Below, piece by piece: positions 30,363-43,060 of a DNA stretch of 64,000 nt (within the stretch, counting starts at the first letter, position 1; the number at the start of each line of letters is the position of its first letter). The notes below the pieces were generated by a model. That model was not told where the DNA came from and did not search any database. It saw nothing but the letters and a program-made list of their open reading frames with translations. Source of the DNA: Paraphoma chrysanthemicola. Taxonomy: Eukaryota; Ascomycota; Dothideomycetes; Pleosporales; Phaeosphaeriaceae. The stretch is from contig JAGMWG010000010.1 in the NCBI GenBank assembly GCA_020744225.1, forward strand, positions 372,001 to 436,000, written 5' to 3'. The translations under genes and the position numbers were made by a program.

Positions 30363-32438
30363 TCACCCCAACATAAGTTCTGACTCTAATATGATCCAGA
30401 AAAGCTCTTGGGCAGTTGTTAAGCATACATGAACCCAGCTTGACACGCGGTGCTCGGTTGACAATGCGACGAAGACGGCCACTGCAAGAGCGAGAAGCGT
30501 CAGAATGAGACGAAGAAATTTCCGGAGGTGCCAACACTGATATAGTGAGTATGCCATGAGAGTCCACTGCGTGATGAAAGAATTCTGAACAGCGGCTGCA
30601 AGCGCAGAATAGCAGGCCAGCTGTCGGCCTGACTGTACTATGGTCGGCAAAGCAATGGACGATGAATTGCGTAATCTGTACGCATGAAACAGTAGGAGCA
30701 TCCTAGCTATAGGATTGGCGGGAGTAAGATACAGTGGATCGTGGTAGGACATGATCGTTGTGACAATCCCCACAAGCACAAGTTGCATGAGCAGCGCACC
30801 AAGGCCCGTAGCCAGAGCCGGCATGACTATACTCATGAGTTGCGCATGTCTGGTCCCGACATCAACGTCAAGGACCAGAACATCGCGTTCCAGAATTCGT
30901 TCCCATGTTAATGAGGCACATAGTGGATTGTACCGCTTATCATCCAGTCTCAAAGCTTCGAATCGCGACGCTGCGATCGACTTTATGCTGTCCATTGGCA
31001 GTTCCGAAATAGCGAAGTCACGGTGCCATTTCTGATTGATGTCGCGCACACTGACTTTCGCGGAATACCTCCGCTCGATGTCTACGCGTACGAATACATG
31101 GAAGGCATCGATGCCATGTTTGGGCGTGACCGTGATGGCGAAAGTTGAAGTCTTTTCATCGCGGTATATCCGTTCATTGAGACGAATCATTTCTCTATCT
31201 CCCGTGTGCTTCTTCCACATACCATCATTATTGATATACAGTATGGTCTTTATAGAAAGCTTTTCGGAATTGCGAAGCCATAGCAACTGCTCCCTACCAG
31301 AGTCCTTTCTGGTTCTGAGAATACAGCAGTCTCGAACACGTGCAGCACGATACTGCGCCTCATCAACCGCTACAAGACCTTCATAGAATGTGAATAAAAA
31401 TTCTGTCGCACTTCGTTCGGTAGACGTCAGCGGTATTCCGATGCGACGCCGGTGAGTTAGCACTTCGCGTTCGTCATAGCAGGCAAGAATAGCCACGAAA
31501 TCGGCTTTCCATCCCGAAACCCGATACACTGGAAGTCGCATCTGAAGACCAAGATTATTGAGCGCGAAAGGGGCGACCTGTTCGCCAGACTTCATGATAG
31601 AGCCGCATCCGCTGAATTGTCTGGGATGGCGCGCTAGGAAGTGGATGTTGTTGCTCATTGATGTGCGAGCATCCCATGCGTCTCCCCATACCAGGAACGA
31701 ATGGTCCGTCCCGCGCTTCATCATCTCTTCTTGAAGTCTCTCAAAAGCTCGCGATCCCCCTTCGCCATACAATAGGGGCATGTTAACATCGAAAAGTCCG
31801 AGCAGCGAATAGGCTATATCTTCCTCTCGGGTTGTTTCCCTGTTTGCAGCCCATGACATCTTCCTCGCGATGCTTGCGTGGCGTATATATTCTTCTGAAC
31901 TCCAACTATAGATGGCGTCTCGATCAATATTGGTGGCTTGTGAGATCACCATCGCTAGTTCTTCTCGGGTCCCGATCAACTGCCAGTCTTCTCCGTAGAA
32001 GCGGAACTCTTTCGCTGGTGCGAGTAATTCCTGGAGAGTCCAACCCCGACTGAACCAACGCGCAGATTGAAAGTTTGGCCACAGCTGCAAGACGTCTTGC
32101 CCGATCGACGCAGCCCGTCGAACATCTTCAAGAAAAGCATAGCATATTGCTGCTTCTCTATACCAACGAAACATTGAGTTGATGGATTCGGAAAGTTCGG
32201 CGCTGCTATCCTTATTGATACAGCACGTATCCACCCAAGCATATCGCAACCCATCCTCACGTGCTTGCCTGCAAGTTTCTTCGATCTTTCGCCATCCCAG
32301 CTTTTCAGTACCATTTCCGGTAAGCATATCATCGTAAGTAACCTCAGAATTGCTCCAGGTATGCGACAGGACAGCGTACGGTGGCGGTCTGCTCGCGAAC
32401 TCCGTGAGCCGCTTCGTGTCGACGTGGATGAGTCTCAT
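30363..32438 (-). CDS. HET-domain protein with membrane-spanning C-terminus (691 aa)
   Basis: Heterokaryon-incompatibility domain protein; HET domains trigger regulated cell death after allorecognition in filamentous fungi. Single exon; the first ATG in frame with the domain is 32438 (MRLIHVDTKRLTEF). The HET blocks are clear: YAVLSHTW (21-28), YAWVDTCCINK (66-76) and RGWTLQELLAP (131-141), then EDIAYSLLGLFDVNMPLLYGEG. After the domain comes a ~200-residue beta-rich region and, from about 540 onward, four or five hydrophobic helices (for example LMSIVMPALATGLGALLMQL and LILTLLALAVAVFVAL). No N-terminal NACHT/NLR or lipase partner is fused. The membrane C-terminus suggests an executor anchored to a membrane, which is inference. 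Confidence 0.9.
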   Translation of the reverse strand: MRLIHVDTKRLTEFASRPPPYAVLSHTWSNSEVTYDDMLTGNGTEKLGWRKIEETCRQAREDGLRYAWVDTCCINKDSSAELSESINSMFRWYREAAICYAFLEDVRRAASIGQDVLQLWPNFQSARWFSRGWTLQELLAPAKEFRFYGEDWQLIGTREELAMVISQATNIDRDAIYSWSSEEYIRHASIARKMSWAANRETTREEDIAYSLLGLFDVNMPLLYGEGGSRAFERLQEEMMKRGTDHSFLVWGDAWDARTSMSNNIHFLARHPRQFSGCGSIMKSGEQVAPFALNNLGLQMRLPVYRVSGWKADFVAILACYDEREVLTHRRRIGIPLTSTERSATEFLFTFYEGLVAVDEAQYRAARVRDCCILRTRKDSGREQLLWLRNSEKLSIKTILYINNDGMWKKHTGDREMIRLNERIYRDEKTSTFAITVTPKHGIDAFHVFVRVDIERRYSAKVSVRDINQKWHRDFAISELPMDSIKSIAASRFEALRLDDKRYNPLCASLTWERILERDVLVLDVDVGTRHAQLMSIVMPALATGLGALLMQLVLVGIVTTIMSYHDPLYLTPANPIARMLLLFHAYRLRNSSSIALPTIVQSGRQLACYSALAAAVQNSFITQWTLMAYSLYQCWHLRKFLRLILTLLALAVAVFVALSTEHRVSSWVHVCLTTAQELFWIILESELMLG

Positions 32439-35400
32439 GTTTTGTGGCAAGTAAGAGTCGAGGAAGACAAGATGAGAGTTGCAGGACGTTATCGATATGA
32501 GGGGCTTCAGGTACTCGGGTATGTACACCTGATGCGTTATGAATGTTCGGCATGGAGACAGCCATGCAACTTTAGCTTGGCGGCTGCCCCACCTCCGCAA
32601 GGCTGCATTATCATGAGCTTCGCCGTGCGAAGAAGCGGCCGGCCTGGTGTCTATAGTTGCGACGTCTTTGCAAGTAATATCGTGCGTATGTGCACAATTG
32701 AAGTGTGGGATTGCATGGTGGTCGCCTAAGAGCCACTAGTTCGAAGCAGGCTTTCACAAGTGTTCGTTCGTTCATTGCGATCACGAGGTCGTCAACGACA
32801 TACCCATCAACTGGATTCGAGATACTTCAACACCTGCAGGAACCGGTAACAATTCATTTTGATTGTTGTTTGAGGTTCAGCATCCTTGGCAAAGGCCAGC
32901 AACCATACCCAACGAGACTCAATGGTCAATAGCGCCACTAACACATCTTCTCTGTCTCCCATGAACCTCACACAGAGTCCATGTTGGTCAATCTTCTGGA
33001 CTCACCGAATGGATAACTCAGCCTCACGCTCCTTTCTCTCGCAGAATTCGAACACCGGCAGCTTCTTCATCTCGAGCGGAATGTGCACGACGTTCGATGC
33101 CATTGAGAAGGGGATTCTCAAGTTGCAATGCTCATAGCTTGGACTCGATATTCATGCTCTTCTCTCACGGCTCACTCCCATTTTTTTTTCGACTTTCTTA
33201 ACTCAATCCCGATATCGCATACCGCATGTCAACCTCGAAAACGTGACCAGGTTCCAGCGGAATGCTACAATACTCCTGGGGGTGCAACTACTGGTTGGTT
33301 TTACGATATGGTCGTTCCAAGGAGACTTCAATGGGCGGTGGATGGACACTCTCTTTCGGGACGAGAATCGGTGATCCAGCTGCGTTTGCGAAGATGTCGA
33401 GGCCCGTTGGTTGTGGTAAGAAAACGGGTTTGAAGAAGAAATCATGGGTCAATCCAAAGCGGGTAATGCATGTGCTGTGCTTTTCGAGCCTGGTGGCTGG
33501 TGTCCTGAAAGCGAAACTGCTTCAGGAGATGAGGATGTATAGTCTCCACAGGCTATTAATGAGTACACTATGATGGCGCTACCATCCTATGCTCTAGGAC
33601 GGTATTTTTCCGCTATGGATCTCTTCCTCGGCCGAGTGTCGCAAATTTGGCAACAAATTTGTTGTGTCCGCCAACATGCGATCTGGAATTGATGCACGTA
33701 GCCGAGATCTCTGAAATGTTAAATGTGCCTTCTGCGGTTTCTGCCAAACGCCTAGAGCTATGGATAGTACAACTCGGATCTGACGGATGCGGACAACAGC
33801 GATAGTAGGACATTTCCGGAGGCAGGATGCAAGACCCTACAACGTCGACGCACTCCAAGCCTTTCGCAAAAGCTTGTCGCAAATAAACCTGAACTTTCTT
33901 AAGACTTGTATGCGAAAGTCCTATGAGCGTGCGTTGGTGATGTTGTCGGCTGGAGGCCAACGTGACGTTCTCAACAACCAACCACTCCTCCCAGCCATCG
34001 CTTATCTTGACCCCCAGTCCGAGTCTCGTCGCATCCTTCCGGAATAGACAACCCCATCCGGCGCACCTCGACGCCTATGACATCGATGGCGGATAACGCA
34101 ATACGAAGCAATATCATCAAAACTACGTACCGACCATGAACCCTGCGGCCCGCGGAAGAATCTGCAGCAGGAAATCGGCGTTGCAATCGCGCGCCGTTTC
34201 GAGTTCCGCAACTGCAAATCCATGTCGCTTGCCGTATCGCCGCCGTCGATCCAACGTCACAGAGTTTTCTGGCATATCGTTGACATGATTCCGCGGCTAA
34301 CCTCATGTCGTGATTGCGATTGTGATTTGATTCTGGTCAAAACAAATAAAACAAACATGAAGCATATAGCACCTTACGTTATGAGCATGGGACATGACTT
34401 GCGGCGCGCCCACACGTTCAACAATCCTCAACGCTTCATTGAAACAAGTCACAGCCCGTCACAAACGTCGGGTCCACCAGCACCCGCTTTCGCATCTCTC
34501 GCTTGAACACGTCGAATCCCCTGTCTTGCATCCTACACGTGCCAACCTTGAACAGTCCCACATGTCATTCGCCGTAACAAGCAACGCAGCACAAATACTC
34601 GGCGCACCACACAAGCTCCATCACGCACTTTTATTGCCCAGGAGCTACCAAGACCGCCGAGCGGCCTTGCTGTATGGAAGATCATTTTTACTCAAGTCTG
34701 ACACACAGCTGCCGCGTGAACAGAGCGTTTGAAGTCTTGGGTAAGACACTTGGCAAAGTAAATCCGAGGTGTACAACGAACAAGCCGTTCGAGATCCCCC
34801 ACGACTTCACTTTGAAGGTGCATGGCGGCGGCTGGGGGCGCAACGCTATCGTTGAGTTTGGTTCAGGATATGCAAGCCCACACCTTGCGATTGCACTAAC
34901 TAATCCCCATGCAAACACAAAGTATGCATGCACAATACCCACCGTCAATCTTTCTCCGCTGCGTGTGTTGTGGCCTATCGATGAGCTTCCATACACACAG
35001 TACTCAGATCAAATCAATGACAATGACCAAGGCAAAGTGCCCTAATCAAGATCTACCTTGCCATGCAAATAACAACGAGATCCTAAAATCACCAATCCTA
35101 CGATCTACAATCTTCCAAGAACGCGTGACAATCCCTCCGAAATCCATGCCCATCATGATATTCATTCATCCCGTCCAGTCTGCATCTAAACGGTCCTACC
35201 CAGCCTAACACAACCCACCCACGCCCTGCAAATCGCAATCAACCACAAATCGACAAAACATGCAGCTGCACATCCCCCCCTCCTCGCTCCGCATATCTTT
35301 CCGTCATGGACACAGCTTCCCCAGACACATGATTGGCCAATTGCGCTCTTCAACGCAAGAGCTGCGCGCAAGCAAAAGAGCTACCCCGCTCCAATTCAGC

Positions 35401-36223
35401 CCAGTTGGCAAGCACCGCACCGCACATGCATGCATGCATCCTGCACGTTCTGGCGGCAGCGGGCTTGTGAACATTCGTATCGCGCAGTAGCATGCAACAT
35501 GCCGTGTACCATGACCATTTCGACTCGCTGCGGAGATAATCTCAGCTGTCTCGAGCTACCTACCTAGCTATCGCTGATGCGAACCTGGGCGGGCCAATTA
35601 GCCAGCGCTAGACGCCAGACCAAAAGCATCGGTGCCAATTTGCCCATCGCATGCCTATCAGCCAGCCGTGCGTTAGGGGTTGCAAGCAAAGATTCGCTGC
35701 TCCTCTTTTTTACTTGGTTCGCAAATTGGTGAGTTTGATGGACGGGGGTGCATGCTTCGCATCTAACGTTTGCGCTAAAGGGGGAGGGGGGCTCGGGGAG
35801 ATTCACGGTCGAGGCGCGGCGGCGCGGCGAACGGTGCGCGGATGCTGGCTGGCTGCTGGTTGGACTGGACTAGCCGTGGAGGGCTGAAGACTGGCGGCGA
35901 CGAGATGCGTCTGGTCTTCAGCCTCATTTTGATGAATTTGCTGGGCTTCAAGATATTGCAGTCTAGTCAAGCCATTGTAGATGCTTTGCTGAATTGCTGT
36001 TGAGACGGTACAGACATCACGAGAGAATGGACAGACAGGTTCAGGAATTATTATCAGTTTTACAATAATGAAATTTATGCCTCTTGGTATACATCGAAGA
36101 CTAGCAAAGACAGCGATTAGAAATTAGCCTTTTGCAATGGCAAAAGACACTGGGCTCGCGACACCCTATGACACACATATCCAACTACACATCGCGTTCA
36201 TAATTCGCTCATGCTGTACACAT
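32439..36223. other. Gene-poor region, 3.8 kb
   Basis: Longest gene-free GC-balanced stretch, between the divergent HET promoter and the 3' end of the H+-ATPase. Many overlapping frames of 60-125 codons on both strands (for example 33613-33981 -, 34674-35045 +), with no domain, signal peptide or coherent splice pattern. I looked for tRNA-like cloverleaves and saw none. Non-coding RNAs or a decayed gene cannot be excluded. Confidence 0.45.
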
Positions 36224-39200
36224 CTAATCTTCCTCCTCCTCCTCGATGGCACGGGGTGCAAGCACATAGCGGGTAGTTCCGTTCTTGTCCACTCCATGCT
36301 CGAGCGAGAGCTTGCTGAGGGCAGCAATCATGTTCTCGATGGCAGGGTTCTTCCTGTTGCGGTCCTTGCGGCCAAGGGTGTCGAGCCATGGGATACGGTT
36401 AAGGAGGTAGTAGACAATGGCAATGATGATGGTGACACCGATAGAGTAAGCCCAGATGACAACGACGGTGACAATGTCGACCCAGCCGTTCTCACGGAAC
36501 TTGGTGTTGTTTGTCTTGGGGTCGGTGATGTAGTCAGTACCGGACATCCAGCCAAAGACGGTGAACACGGTAGCGAGCGCGTCGACACCCAAGATGGCGA
36601 TGATGAGCTGGAATGATGGGAAAGTCTTGCCGCCACGAGTAACGAAGATCAGCCAGTTCTCAGTGAGAGCAACTTCGAGGAAGAGGATAGGCTGAATGGC
36701 ACCGAAGTTCTGGATAACACCGCCGCTGGGAATGAACAGAGTTCCACGGATGATCCAGGTACCGAGAGCAAGCAATAAACCGAGGATGACTGAGATGAAC
36801 CAGATCTTGGGCAATTGCCACTCGACGGGACGGGGCTCCGAGTGGGCGTTATCGTAGGCAACGGCGACGGTGGCCAAATCGGCGAAGAGGGCGAGGAAGA
36901 CAATGAGCTCAGCACGGATGGTCTCGTTGATGATAATCATCGAGGTGACGAGGTAGACTTCCAAGTGCAAGCAGAGGGCGATACGGTACTGGATGTAGGC
37001 CTTCATACGCTGGAAAATCTGGCGAGAAGTCTTGATGGCCAAGACGATCGTAGACAGACCAGGAGCGAGGAAGACGATATCAGCGGCAGCCTGGGCAGCC
37101 TCAGTAGAACCCTCGACAGCGATACCACAATCAGACTTCTTGAGCGAAGGGGCGTCGTTGACACCGTCTCCAGTCATGGCTGTCAAGTGACCACGCTGCT
37201 GCAGCATCTCTACGACCTGGTATTTGTGTTCGGGGAAGACTTCGGCGAAACCGTCGGCGCGCTCGACGAGATCGTGCTGGGTGGTGCCGGTAAGACCGCC
37301 GTGGATGAGCTTGGTGGAGTTGTAGACCTTGGTACCGAGGGCAAGCATCTTGCAGGTCTCCTTCGCGATGGCAATAGCATCACCACTGGTTAATTGTTAG
37401 CTTTTCAGTTCGCTGGCAGGGAGAGATCTAACTTACGTCAACATCTTGACGGGGACACCGAGCTGCTGAGCCTCAACAATGGTCTGGGCGGTATCCTCAC
37501 GGGGAGGGTCGAACATGGACATGAGACCAAGGAGGATCCAGTCACCGTCGTTCTTCTGGTAAGCGACACCGAGGGAGCGGAAACCACGGCGAGCGAACTC
37601 GGCGGCCTTCTCCTTGTAGAGGCGGGCAGTCTCCTCATCGCAGTTGGCAAGGTTGACAATGGCCTTGGGGGCACCCTTGGCGCAGACGTACTTGTCACCA
37701 CCCATGTGGCAGACGGCAGTGATACGCTTGGAGACGGGGTCGAAGGGGGTGAACTTGTCGGTCTTCCAGCCCATGTTGAGGATCTCGCGAGCCTTGGGGT
37801 AACGGCGGATGGTCAAGATGGTGACCTTGTCGATAGGGTCGAGCGACTTGAGGTTGTGGGAAGAAGCAAGAGCAGCGACAGCCATCATCCAGTTGACATC
37901 CTGTCCCTCGGCGACGTAGGGCTCGCGGAGAGACAGCTGGTTGGCAGTGAGGGTACCGGTCTTGTCAGAGCAGAGAACGTCGACACCGGCAAGAGACTCG
38001 ATAGCAGTGAGCTTCTGGACGATGGCCTTCTGCTCGGCGAGGTAGGCAGCACCGACAGCGAGGGTGGTGGTGGTGACGACGGGCAGACCGACGGGGACAC
38101 CGACGATGAAGAGGATCAAAGCGTAGTGCAGAAGGGTGGAAGACTTGTCGGTATTCTCACGGTGAGTGGCAATGGGCAAGTGACGGAAGAAGCCACCGAT
38201 CCAGGCGAGGAGGATGAAGAACATGACCAAGACGAGGAGCGCCGTACCGATGGAGTTCATGATAGCCTTGAAATGACCCTGGTCCTTAGCACCCTGAACG
38301 AGGGAAGCAGTGCGACCGACGAAGGAGTGTTTGGCAGTGGCAATGACGATACCGTAGGCCTTGCCGCGCTTGCAGCCAGTCGTGTAGTAAGCGATTTCGC
38401 CCATGTACTTCTCGACAGCCAAGGATTCACCGGTGATGGAAGACTGATCGCAAGCAACGAGAGCATGGCCCTGAGTGATGGGGTTCTCCTCGTCGAACTT
38501 CTCCTCATCGGCGTCATCCTTCTCGTCCTCTGGGTCGCCGTCATGGAACTTGTCCTCTTCCTTGAGCTTCATGTACAGTTCGAAGTCTTCGGGGTGGTCA
38601 TAGTCGCAGATAAGACGGACATCACCGGGGATGGACTGGCCCTCCTCGACGACGACGATATCACCGGGAACAAGTTCGCGAGCGAGAATGGTCTGCTGCT
38701 GGTTGTCACGGACGACGACTGCCTTCATGGCAATGTCACCCTTGAGCGAAGCGACGACATCGGCAGCTTGCTTCTCCTGGTACCAACCGACAATGGCGTT
38801 GAGCAACAAGATACCGCAAATGACACCGAAATCAATCCAATCCTGGAGACCGGCAGCGAGCAGAGCAGCGAGCTCCATGACTGGCGGGCGTTAGTAGTGC
38901 GCTTGCGGAAATTTTGTGCAGGGATGCATACCGTATAGAATGGGACCAGTGAAATAACCGAGGAACTGCTTGAGCAAGTTCGTCTTCTCAGACGAAATCT
39001 CGTTCCAGCCATAACGCTTGCGACGGGTTTCGACGTCGTGGGCGGTAAGACCAGTGCGAAGCTGGGTGTTGATATCTGCGATGGAAAGTCAGCCATTGAT
39101 GCTCATGTGAATCGTGATGCTCGACGAGGCATGCTGCACGGCGGGCTGTAGTTCGGTGGGTCGCGCCCCTGATTGGCTCCACTATGGTTGCAGCGCAAGC

Positions 39201-39656
39201 TCGCGTTCGGCTGGGAGCTCCAAGCTAACAAGCAAGCAGCTTGAGCTCGGACGCCGCCACAGAATGCTGGCGCGCGGGCAACAACAAAGGCTGCAGCATC
39301 GCGCAGCTGACATTGCGAAGTGCAGGGCCGCTCGCAGCAATCAATTGCAGCAATTGACTGAGATAGGCGCGTGAAGGTGATGATGGATAATACGTACACT
39401 CGTCGGGGACGGCGCCAGAGTCCTCAATGGGAGCGGCGGCGGTGGGCGAGCCCGATTTCCAGAACTCGTACCAGGCCTTCTTCTTGGTCGTCTTCTCGGC
39501 GTGCGGGTTGGTGCGCGTGTCGCGGTAGAAGAGGATGTACTTCTGCAGCGCCGTGTACTCGTCCATGCCCTCAAACTCGGTCATGGAGACGATAGACTTC
39601 TGCCGCTCAGCGGCAGAGCTGGCGCGAGGCCGCTCAACATCATCGTTGGGCGGCAT
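36224..39656 (-). CDS. Plasma-membrane H+-ATPase, P3A-type (1002 aa)
   Basis: P-type ATPase pumping protons out of the cell, energising nutrient uptake. Exons 39656-39398, 39075-38932, 38880-37437 and 37385-36224; introns 322, 51 and 51 bp. Motifs: actuator TGES (284-287), phosphorylation loop CSDKTGT (Asp440), FDPPRED, and hinge GDGVNDAP. The ~85-residue N-terminal exon is longer than in the classical yeast pump. The actuator domain carries an insertion of about 40 mostly acidic residues (roughly 227-275) just before SSITGES, absent from yeast Pma1 as I know it. The C-terminus keeps a segment like the regulatory helix (IENMIAALSKLSLEHG) but then ends in a run of glutamates. This points to the second, divergent filamentous-fungal H+-ATPase subtype. 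Codon use is strongly biased, as in highly expressed genes. Confidence 0.95.
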
Positions 39657-41335
39657 CTTTGCGATTAAAGAATGCTGCTATTAGATGTCGGGGGTGGTGA
39701 GGTGCTGCTAGATGCGCGCTTGTCTCATGCACAGAGAAGGTTCCCAGCGACCGGGCTGTTGATGGGTGGTGGTTGTCGAAGGTCGAGCAAGCTCAGCGGA
39801 AGTAACTGTGAGCAAGGCCTCCTCTGTGAAAAAAGGGCGAGGCAGGCGCGACGGGCGAGGTATATGTAGACGCGGGAGAATAGCGCCTCACTCGACCAGG
39901 GAAAAATCTGAGCAAGCACCGACCGCCTGTAAATCGCGCAAAGAAGCTATCTGTGGTTGGGGCCCTTGGGGAAAGCCGAGCCTGCCGGAGCTCGATAATG
40001 TTTGATGGCCGGCGCGGAGGCCCGTGCGGGCAAGCGATGATGTAGCGGCTTTGGATGAATGCAGCAGCGATTGGCGGCCGCGCAGGCCTTAGTCACCGCA
40101 CGCGCCGTGGGCGATGACGGAGTGCTGACCGGGATTGCTCACGTACAGCGTCGTCAACGGCGGCCGATATCTCTCGTACGAACAGAAATTGTTCACAGCG
40201 ACAGCACTGATGCTCGTGGAAGCGCGCAATTGACTGCCAGCGAGCGCAAACCGACCAGCAACGCCCACGCTCTGCAACCGTACCTAGCACTCCCACTACC
40301 ACTACTACAGGCACTAGTGCGGCCGCGAGATTAAGCTGCGGGACACGCCAAACGCACCCCCCAGTGACAGGGATGGCTGCTCATGACGATTTGGCGCTCC
40401 TCCACCTCGCTGCAGCGCGCCGTGCTGGGACTGGCTGCGACGCCCTCGCCCGCGGTGCGTCAAGCTTCTACACTCAGCATGATAAAAGCTTCGCACCTTG
40501 GCTGCGCGCAAAAGGCCGCCCAGAGCGAGGCATTTTTTGTGCATGCTGGACGCGGCTCTCGTGCTCTCGTGCCATCTCCCCACGCTGAGGGAAATTCACA
40601 ATTTTCGCAGCCCACTCTTTGGACCCACGACCCTGCACCTCGCACGCCTCGCAATTGACCTGTTCCCAGCAATATTGTACACACCCTAGATGCGCCTCGA
40701 GTATCGCCCAGCTGCCGCACCGCATGCCGACAGCGATCAGGGCGTGCAGCAGAAACTGTTTGCACTTCAGATTACCACCCCCATGCAGCGGGACGTGACC
40801 GTTCTGCAGAAGGCCCGACATGTCCCGCCGCCTCTTATTCAGCGAGCCTGGCAGATCATCTCGGGGCATGCTTCAAATCAGTCTGACCGATGCTTAGGGA
40901 GCCCGCGCATTGCCCGAACCGGCTGCGCGCCCGCCAAGTTGCTACGGCGACGGTGCCTCCAATCGCATGCGTCTGTATTGTCAGGCCCGCACGTGGATGA
41001 CTACGCTGGATGACGCGCCGTTGAGTGCAACAGAGACTTAATAACGCACCCTCTCAACGCTGTGCACCCTGGGACATAAATGCCCTCGTCGTTTCTGCAA
41101 GGCATGCCCAGCGGTCCAGATGGGTACGCGCATTGCGCCCGCGGCTGCCACTGCCAACCCTCCAGACCCTCAGAGGCTCTCCCAACACGGCCAGTCGCGA
41201 CCATGCCTCGATCCTTCCTGCACAAGCGACCACGTGACCACCCCCCACAGTCCATTTGCCGAAGCCTCGCCGGCTGCGTGAAACAACTCACCGCAACCCA
41301 GCGCGGACATTCCTGGCCGCAAAGTGGACCTCCTG
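39657..41335. other. H+-ATPase upstream region and intergenic
   Basis: 1.7 kb of GC-rich DNA upstream of the pump, expected to hold its promoter and 5' UTR, and the promoter of the F-box-like gene at the right. Numerous short GC-rich frames on both strands look like chance. Confidence 0.5.
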
Positions 41336-42078
41336 ATGGCCGCCCGCCACGAGTCGCAGACCGCACCCGGTGTCGGACCGCACACCTATCGCGTTTCAAC
41401 GCCGCCTGAGGCTCTGCAGTGCCTGCCACCAGAGATATGGCACTTGATCATCGACCTCGTCGACGACCATTGTTTCGTCTGGTTCGTGCTGCGACGCGTC
41501 TCACCCTTCCTCAAGCTGGTCACCGAAGACGTGTTTGCACGCTACTTCCTCCGCACCTGCAGCCTGCGTTTCGCGGGAGAGCCTGCGAAGAACCTTCTGT
41601 AAGGCCTTGTTTGAGATTCCACAGGGAACTCTCTGCTCACCTTCCCAGCCCGCCTGACCTGCAAGCGCGCCCTGATAGGGCTGGTCTCTTTCAACCGCCG
41701 ACCTTCCGCTTTCAGCCTGTCGCTTTTGCTCCTGCCGACACCAAGGCCAAAGCCGTGCTCAGACTATGTGACCCAGCTTCAGATCCTGTGTGCCCTCCTG
41801 AGTTCCAACATGTGCAACGAACAGTTGCGTCCGGTGATCGCCTCGCCAATGTCTTCTTCGCTCCGGGCCACCACGCTCACTCAAACCGGATGCGCTTGAG
41901 AAATGAAGCACACTTTGTCCGTCTAAACAACCAATTGAAGAGCAAGCGCATTCCCTCCCTGGCGATCAATGTCCCTGCACGCGAAATAACCCTCGACTGG
42001 CGACGCCTGTGTCAAGACTTCCTGTGCGATGAAGTCAAATGCCGCAGGAGTCAAAAACTCTTGGGTCTTGGTCTTTGA
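41336..42078 (+). CDS. F-box-like protein (230 aa)
   Basis: Exons 41336-41598 and 41649-42078, joined over a 50-bp intron (GTAAGG...TTCCCAG, phase 2). Residues ~28-75 (LQCLPPEIWHLIIDLV and the following helices to VFARYF) have the pattern of a fungal F-box: LPxEI start, aliphatic helix, then a V/R-rich helix and a conserved TCSLRF strand. F-box proteins bind Skp1 and bring substrates to SCF ubiquitin ligases. The remaining ~140 residues match no repeat domain I can see; the segment LDWRRLCQDFL resembles the closing block of small fungal F-box proteins. Start chosen at the first ATG after the upstream stop. The domain call is by eye. Confidence 0.55.
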
Positions 42079-43060
42079 GGCTTTTATCGGAATAACTCGA
42101 AACCACAACCGTCTTGGCAATTACAATCTACATTTGCTGTACAGCGCGGCGCTTCCTGGCGTATTGTTTGCCCAAAAGGACATGTCTGTTACATTGAAGA
42201 TCGCGGAGTGGTGCAGATCCTCTCGGCGCCAAGTCCTCTCCCACACCTCCGCTGCTTCTCGCATCAAGAAACGTCGATCAATATTGTCCGATGCACAAAC
42301 CTTCTTTCTCGCCTGGGCAACTTTCTTCTCCTGATTGCATTCATATCGAAACCACGGCGCCCGTGGGATGCTGATCCTCCGCAACACGACCAAGACGCCA
42401 AGATTCCTCTTCTCCGGTTTCAAGCGGTGGTGCATTCGACGAAATCTGTCGTCTTGGCCTCGCAACAGACCTGCTTAGGGCCTCGATTGCGCGGCCGGCA
42501 GACATTCTGCGCTAAGCTTTGAGCAAGAGATCGCGCGCGGCTGCGGCGCCCGCCTGTCGCATGTCTTGCAGTTTCGAAACACTGGGGAAACTCAAGCAAC
42601 TCAACACATCACAAGCATTCACATCTCTCCACGTCCCAAGGCTTCATGTGCTGATACACTCGGCTTTCCGAAATGCAACAGATTGACATGCACATGACAA
42701 TTCCAATCTAGAACACTTTGAAATCATGACACTCGAGAATGGTGTTGCAACGCCCCGTTACGTGGCACTTTACGTCGAACATCCGTGTGCATTCTTGCGA
42801 GGTCACCAGCGACATGTCTGAAAGCGCCAAGCGCCCCGGTGCGTCTGTCGCCGCATAGCCAATCTCTGTGTGACACGACAACGTCCTTGGTACGTTGCAC
42901 ACACTCTCACGACCGTTGATGTGTACCTCCCTGCCATCGATCTCCGCTGCTGACGACCATCCCTACGCGGCTGCCAAGCCAATCCGCCGATCACGTGTGG
43001 GGATGCCAGCGCAAGAACTGCACTACCTGCCAATATGATGATGGTACACAGCATTGCACG
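42079..43060. other. Intergenic, no supported gene
   Basis: Frames up to 114 codons on the minus strand, none recognisable; composition drifts towards AT at the right end. Confidence 0.45.

Noticed and set aside
32439..36223. Search for a hidden gene, CRISPR-like or tandem repeat array in the 3.8-kb gene-poor stretch
   Set aside because: No regular repeats and no coherent coding frames seen; CRISPR arrays are not expected in a fungal nucleus.
36815..37393. 192-codon plus-strand frame antisense to the last H+-ATPase exon
   Set aside because: Same codon-bias artefact; no homology signal.
37394..38938. 514-codon open frame on the plus strand inside the H+-ATPase gene
   Set aside because: It is the antisense of the main H+-ATPase exon. 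Strong codon bias removes stops from the opposite strand; the translation is Gly/Asp/Val-rich with no domain.
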